In this document: piece after piece, positions 60,001-64,000 of the stretch
Layout of the letters: every line of letters begins with the position of its first letter
How positions within the stretch are numbered: position 1 is the first letter of the stretch
Assembly (NCBI GenBank): GCA_016702505.1
Contig: JADJDU010000030.1
Coordinates: 310,001-374,000 of the forward strand
From: Microthrixaceae bacterium
GTDB lineage: Bacteria > Actinomycetota > Acidimicrobiia > Acidimicrobiales > Iamiaceae
Length of the DNA stretch: 64,000 nucleotides
Direction of reading: 5' to 3'
Notes under the pieces: generated by a model
Database searches by the model: none
What the model was told of the DNA's origin: nothing
What the model saw: the letters and a program-made list of their open reading frames with translations, nothing else
Program-made: the position numbers and the translations under genes

Positions 60001-63000
60001 CAAAATTGCAGCCTGGCCGAGCAGCACCCGTAGCTCACCGATCAGACCACCGTTGGTGTCAACGCAGAACTGATCGGGAAGACGCAGCACCTTGTCTTCG
60101 CCGAGGTGGATGAACACCATCGACTCGCCAGGGAAACGGGTGAGGATGGCCTTGAGGTCGTCGACGGTGTCCTGGCTCAGGCGAGCCGGGGAGACCTTCA
60201 CCCGCAACGGTGGAGCCCCGTCGATGACGCCGTCGAACACTTCCACATCCATGGCGATGAGCTTGGGCTGATCGTCTCGTCGGTCGACCCGACCCTTGAC
60301 CAACAACACCGCGTCATCGGCGAGCATGTGGCCGATGTCGGCCATGGTCTTGGGGAAGACCATCACCTCGATCGAGGTCTGGAGGTCTTCCAACACGAAG
60401 ACCGCCATCAGGTCACCCTTCTTGGTCCACTTACGTTGCAGCCCGGTGACCACTCCGCCGATGAGACGCATGGCGCCGTCCTCGACCTCTGCCAGGTCAG
60501 TGATCGTGCCGTCGGTGCGACGGCTGAGCGCGGCCTCGGCCCCCATCAGCGGGTGATCGCTCACGTACAGGCCCAGCATCTCCTTTTCGAAGGCGAGCTG
60601 TTCCTTCTTTTCGAAGGCCAGCGACGGGATGGTCACCTTCTCGTCGAACCCTCCACCGGTTTCCTCTACCTCACCGAACAGGCTGAAGATTCCGACGTCA
60701 CGCTCCTTGCGGCGGGCGATAGTGGCATCGACGATCTGTTCGTACACCGCCAACAGACCTCGGCGCGGGTGACCGAGGGAGTCGAAGCCGCCGGCCTTGA
60801 TCAGCGACTCCAGCGTCTTCTTGTTGAGCACCGAAAGGTCGACTCGTTCGCAGAAGTCGTAGAAGTCAGCGAAGGGTCCGTTGGCGGTCCGATCCTCGAT
60901 GATCTTTTCGACCAGGGCCTCACCCACGTTGCGCACCGCTGACAGACCGAAGGGGATTACCTCGGTGCCGTCGTCGAGTCGGGCGGGCTCGAAGTCCGAC
61001 GCCGAGCGGTTCACGTCTGGCACTAGGACCTGGATACCCATGGTGCGGCATTCGTTCAGGTAGACCGCAGCCTTTTCCAGGCTGGTCTTGACGCTGGTCA
61101 GCAGCGCCGAGAGGTATTCGACCGGGAAGTGGGCCTTCAGGTAGGCGGTCTGGTAGCTGACGAGGCCGTAGCCGAAGCTGTGGCTCTTGTTGAAGGCGTA
61201 GTTGGCGAATCCTTCGATGGTGTCGAACAGGGTGGTGCCCAGCGCCGATCCGTAACCGGTGGCCTCGCAGCCGTCCACGAACTTGGCCCGCTCCTTGGCC
61301 ATCAGCTCGGGCTTCTTCTTGCCGCAGGCCTTGCGGAGGTTGTCGGCCTCGGCCAGGGAGTAGCCGGCGAAACGCTGGCTCACCCGCATCACCGACTCCT
61401 GATAGATCATCAGGCCATAGGTGTCGGCAAGCAGTTCCTCGGCGTCGGGATGGAAGTACTCGACCGGCTTACGTTCGTTCTTGATGTCGGCGTAGTCGTT
61501 GTGCATGTTCACCGACATGGGGCCGGGTCGGTAGAGGGCGACCAATGCGGCGATGTCTTCGAAGCAGGTGGGGGCCAGCGAGCGCATGAGGGTTCGCATG
61601 GCACCGCCCTCGAGCTGGAACACGCCGATCGACTCTCCCCGGCACAGCATGGCCAACGTCTTCTCGTCGTCGAGCGCAACCCGGTCTATGTCGAGGTCCA
61701 CGCCTCGGAACCGTTTGATGATCGCCAAGGTGTCCGAGATGACGTCGAGGTTGCGTAGGCCCAAGAAGTCCATCTTGAGCAGGCCCAGCTCCTCGACCCC
61801 GCCCATCTCGTATTGGGTCACTACCGGGGCCAGCTCGACGGGCTGTCCGGCGGCCGGCTTGCGTTGGATGGGCAGGTAGGTGGTGAGGGGGTCTTTGGTG
61901 ATCACCACCGCGGCGGCGTGGATGCCGTCTTGGCGGCGCAGGCCCTCCAACCCCTTGGCCACGTCGATGACCTTCTTGGCGTCAGGGTCCTCGAAGTACA
62001 TGTGGCGCAGGTCGGCGGCCATCTTGTAGCCGTCTTCGTACTTGGGGTGCTGGTCGAGGCAGGCGTAGAGCGGGGTGTCGCGCCCCATGATCAGCGGCGG
62101 CATTGCCTTGGCCACCTTGTCGCCCACCGAGTACGGGTAGCCGAGCACCCGGGCCGCGTCTCGAACTGCGGCCCGAGCCTTGATGGTTGAGAAGGTGACG
62201 ATCTGGGCCACGTGGTCGCGGCCGTAGCGCTCGGCGGCGTAGCGGATCATCTCGTCTCGGTAGCGAGAGTCGAAGTCCATGTCGATGTCGGGCATGGAGA
62301 TGCGGCTCGGGTTGAGGAACCGTTCGAACAGCAGGTCGTAACGGATCGGATCCAAGTCGGTGATCCACAGCGTGTAGGCCACGGCGCAACCGGCGGCCGA
62401 GCCACGGCCGGGACCGACCCGGATGTTGTTGTCTCGGGCGTGCTTGATGAGGTCCCAGGTGATCAGGAAGTACGAGCTGAAGCCCATGTCCCCGATGACT
62501 TGGAGCTCATAGGCCAACCGTTCGACCACCGCATCGGGAAGGGGGTCGCCCCATCGCTCCTTGGCGCCTTCGAACGTGAGGTGGCGCAGGTAGTCGGCGT
62601 CGGTCTCGAATCCGTCGGGTAGCGGGAAGTTGGGAAGGAGAGCATCGCCGAAGTCGATCTCCACATCGCAGCGTTCGGCCACCCAAAGCGTGTTGTCACA
62701 AGCCACCTCTACCTCGCGGAACAGGTGGCGCATCTCCTGGGCCGACTTGAGGTAGTGGTCGTCGCCGTGGAACTTGAACCGGTTGGGGTCACTCATCAGC
62801 GATCCGGTCTGCACGCACAGCAGGGCGTCGTGGGACTCGGCATCGTGACGATGGGTGTAGTGACTGTCGTTGGTGGCCAGCAGCGGGGCCCCTAGGCGCT
62901 TGGCGATGTCGAAGAGCTGGGGGTTGGTCTGGTGCTGCTCGGGGATGCCGTGGTCCTGTATCTCCACGAACAGGTTGTCTCGACCGAAGATGTCCTGGAG

Positions 63001-63525
63001 ACGACCGGCGGCTTTGAGCGCCGCCTCGGAGTCACCCCGGAGGAGGTGCTGGAGGACGTGGCCCCCGAGGCACCCGGTAGTGGCGATGATGCCTTCGCTG
63101 TGCTGGTCGAGCAGCTCCCAGTCGACGCGGGGCTTGTAGTAGTAGCCCTCCATGAACGCCCGGCTGGAGAGCTGGATCAGGTTGCGGTAGCCGGTGGCGT
63201 TCTCGGCCAGGGCGGTCAGGTGGTAGTAGAGCTTCTTGCCGCCGTCGGCGTCACCACCGGAGTCGTCGACCTTGCCTCGCCGGTTGGGTCGCTCCAAGCG
63301 AGAGTCGTAGGCCATGTAGAGCTCACTGCCCAAGATGGGCTTGATGCCGTTGGCGCGGGCGGCCTTGTAGAAGGGAAGGATCCCGTACATGTTCCCGTGG
63401 TCGGTGATGCCGATGGCCGGTTGACCGTCGGCGGCCGCGGCGGCCACGACCTCCTCTACACGGGCGGCACCGTCGAGCATCGAGTACTCGGTGTGCACAT
63501 GGAGGTGGGTGAACGAATCTCCCAC
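59998..63525 (-). CDS. dnaE: DNA polymerase III alpha subunit
   Basis: The 1175-residue protein is the replicative polymerase. The PHP domain opens with FTHLHVHTEYSMLDGAARV at residue 5 and has AIGITDHGNMYG near 37. The polymerase core shows GPGRGSAAGCAVAYTLWITDLDP near 380, FERFLNPSRISMPDIDMDFD near 410 with the catalytic aspartates, and GGAMRTLMRSLAPTCFEDI near 640. The helix-hairpin-helix, beta-binding and OB domains follow (LIGGVVTGLQRKWTKKGDLMAVFVLEDL near 1015). The length is normal for DnaE1. GTG 63525 has GGAGG upstream. Possible DnaA boxes lie 55-90 bp before the start. Confidence 0.96.
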   Translation of the reverse strand: MGDSFTHLHVHTEYSMLDGAARVEEVVAAAAADGQPAIGITDHGNMYGILPFYKAARANGIKPILGSELYMAYDSRLERPNRRGKVDDSGGDADGGKKLYYHLTALAENATGYRNLIQLSSRAFMEGYYYKPRVDWELLDQHSEGIIATTGCLGGHVLQHLLRGDSEAALKAAGRLQDIFGRDNLFVEIQDHGIPEQHQTNPQLFDIAKRLGAPLLATNDSHYTHRHDAESHDALLCVQTGSLMSDPNRFKFHGDDHYLKSAQEMRHLFREVEVACDNTLWVAERCDVEIDFGDALLPNFPLPDGFETDADYLRHLTFEGAKERWGDPLPDAVVERLAYELQVIGDMGFSSYFLITWDLIKHARDNNIRVGPGRGSAAGCAVAYTLWITDLDPIRYDLLFERFLNPSRISMPDIDMDFDSRYRDEMIRYAAERYGRDHVAQIVTFSTIKARAAVRDAARVLGYPYSVGDKVAKAMPPLIMGRDTPLYACLDQHPKYEDGYKMAADLRHMYFEDPDAKKVIDVAKGLEGLRRQDGIHAAAVVITKDPLTTYLPIQRKPAAGQPVELAPVVTQYEMGGVEELGLLKMDFLGLRNLDVISDTLAIIKRFRGVDLDIDRVALDDEKTLAMLCRGESIGVFQLEGGAMRTLMRSLAPTCFEDIAALVALYRPGPMSVNMHNDYADIKNERKPVEYFHPDAEELLADTYGLMIYQESVMRVSQRFAGYSLAEADNLRKACGKKKPELMAKERAKFVDGCEATGYGSALGTTLFDTIEGFANYAFNKSHSFGYGLVSYQTAYLKAHFPVEYLSALLTSVKTSLEKAAVYLNECRTMGIQVLVPDVNRSASDFEPARLDDGTEVIPFGLSAVRNVGEALVEKIIEDRTANGPFADFYDFCERVDLSVLNKKTLESLIKAGGFDSLGHPRRGLLAVYEQIVDATIARRKERDVGIFSLFGEVEETGGGFDEKVTIPSLAFEKKEQLAFEKEMLGLYVSDHPLMGAEAALSRRTDGTITDLAEVEDGAMRLIGGVVTGLQRKWTKKGDLMAVFVLEDLQTSIEVMVFPKTMADIGHMLADDAVLLVKGRVDRRDDQPKLIAMDVEVFDGVIDGAPPLRVKVSPARLSQDTVDDLKAILTRFPGESMVFIHLGEDKVLRLPDQFCVDTNGGLIGELRVLLGQAAIL

Positions 63526-63578
63526 GTGACGTCCTCCCGACGCGACCGGCTGCCTCCCGAAGGATGGCTTCCCACAGG

Positions 63579-63612
63579 TAATCCACAGCAGTTGTCCACC
63601 GCATGTGGATGA
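63579..63612 (-). promoter_or_regulatory. Cluster of three DnaA-box-like 9-mers before dnaE
   Basis: TAATCCACA (63579-63587), TTGTCCACC (63592-63600) and, on the opposite strand, TCATCCACA (63612-63604) each differ by one base from TTATCCACA or TTGTCCACA. Three within 34 bp is unusual and could allow DnaA control of dnaE. Confidence 0.45.
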
Positions 63613-63675
63613 ACTACACGGCTGTCGTTCGACGGTACCACCCTTGCCGCCGGTCGGCCTCGCCCACTGGGCACA

Positions 63676-64000
63676 TCAGGGCTTGGGCGCCACCACGGTG
63701 GTCACCCGGGGTCGAGATCCCTCCCCCACCGTCACGTATCCGTCCGCACCCGGCAGCAGGGCGATCGCCTCACCTTGGACCTCCAACGGCGAGACGCCTC
63801 GGCATCGTCGGGTCTCGTCACCGAGGGCACCCATAACGGTCTGGCCGGCCGGCACCGACACCACGAACACCGACCCGTAGGTGCGCAACACCATCACCGA
63901 ACCATCACCGGACAGGTCGGCGGCGGTGAGCATGCTGGTCTCGCCGTTGCCCACCGGGAACACGCCGACCGCCTCCGCCACCACCGCTGCTTGCGAAGGG
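63676..64000 (-). CDS. 3' end of an uncharacterised protein (beta-propeller-like)
   Basis: At least 102 residues are visible and the frame runs off the right edge. The segments LTAADLSGDGSVMVLRTYGSVFVV and LQGEAIALLPGADGYVTVGEG-type strands have the repeated strand-turn-strand look of a beta-propeller blade pair. Nothing identifies a function. It is transcribed toward dnaE, with about 150 bp between. Confidence 0.5.
   Translation of the reverse strand, partial: PSQAAVVAEAVGVFPVGNGETSMLTAADLSGDGSVMVLRTYGSVFVVSVPAGQTVMGALGDETRRCRGVSPLEVQGEAIALLPGADGYVTVGEGSRPRVTTVVAPKP

Overview
The window is GC-rich, tightly packed bacterial chromosome. Gene content points to an actinobacterium, most likely an uncultured member of the class Acidimicrobiia or a near relative. 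Supporting signs are F420-type enzymes (a luciferase-like oxidoreductase and a Ddn-type reductase), a DUF3516-type Ski2-like helicase, 13E12/DUF222-HNH genes, a TIGR03084 protein, and many genes whose start codon lies 6-9 nt after a TANNNT -10 element, as expected of leaderless actinobacterial mRNAs. The lineage call is inference from gene families, not from a marker tree.

Layout. 0-2.4 kb: end of a LarA-like gene, a PlsC acyltransferase and a vapBC pair with a twin-palindrome operator. 2.6-9.7 kb: lipoprotein, cysteine-rich protein, alpha/beta-barrel protein, large helicase, aminotransferase, TIGR03084 protein. 9.7-13.6 kb: SRPBCC protein, then an oxidative-stress operon ahpC-ahpF-oxyR behind a near-consensus OxyR site. 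13.6-19.9 kb: VOC protein, LLM oxidoreductase, a frameshifted N-acyl-D-amino-acid deacylase, and an AmmeMemoRadiSam cluster whose radical-SAM gene has lost its iron-sulfur segment. 20-26.5 kb: cell-surface cluster (LCP-like protein, three GT2 glycosyltransferases, ABC exporter). 26.5-36.2 kb: recC-recB-recD. 36.2-45.9 kb: Ddn reductase, YccF protein, then two paralogous PLD-nuclease/SF2-helicase proteins (the second with an N-terminal HIT domain) on either side of a NYN-OST-HTH protein and a small membrane protein; this is the best candidate for a little-described defence locus. 46-57.7 kb: a shuffled accessory region bounded by two near-identical 1.37-kb copies of a DUF222-HNH gene (copy 1 broken, copy 2 intact), holding a very large lipoprotein with HExxH and von Willebrand D-like parts, a second vapBC, PIN-toxin relics, an esterase, a pirin and a methyltransferase. 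It ends at a tRNA-Val gene with a MobF relaxase relic directly behind its terminator. 57.9-64 kb: frameshifted PPOX-fold gene, secreted lipase-like protein lacking the expected catalytic histidine, dnaE, and the 3' end of a further gene.

How genes work together. AhpC and AhpF form a peroxide-reducing pair controlled by OxyR. RecBCD forms the end-resection nuclease. The glycosyltransferase/ABC/LCP set suggests synthesis and attachment of a surface glycan. The two PLD-helicases and the NYN protein could act against foreign nucleic acid next to RecBCD. Several interrupted genes break in short homopolymers, so residual sequencing error must be excluded before any is called a true pseudogene.
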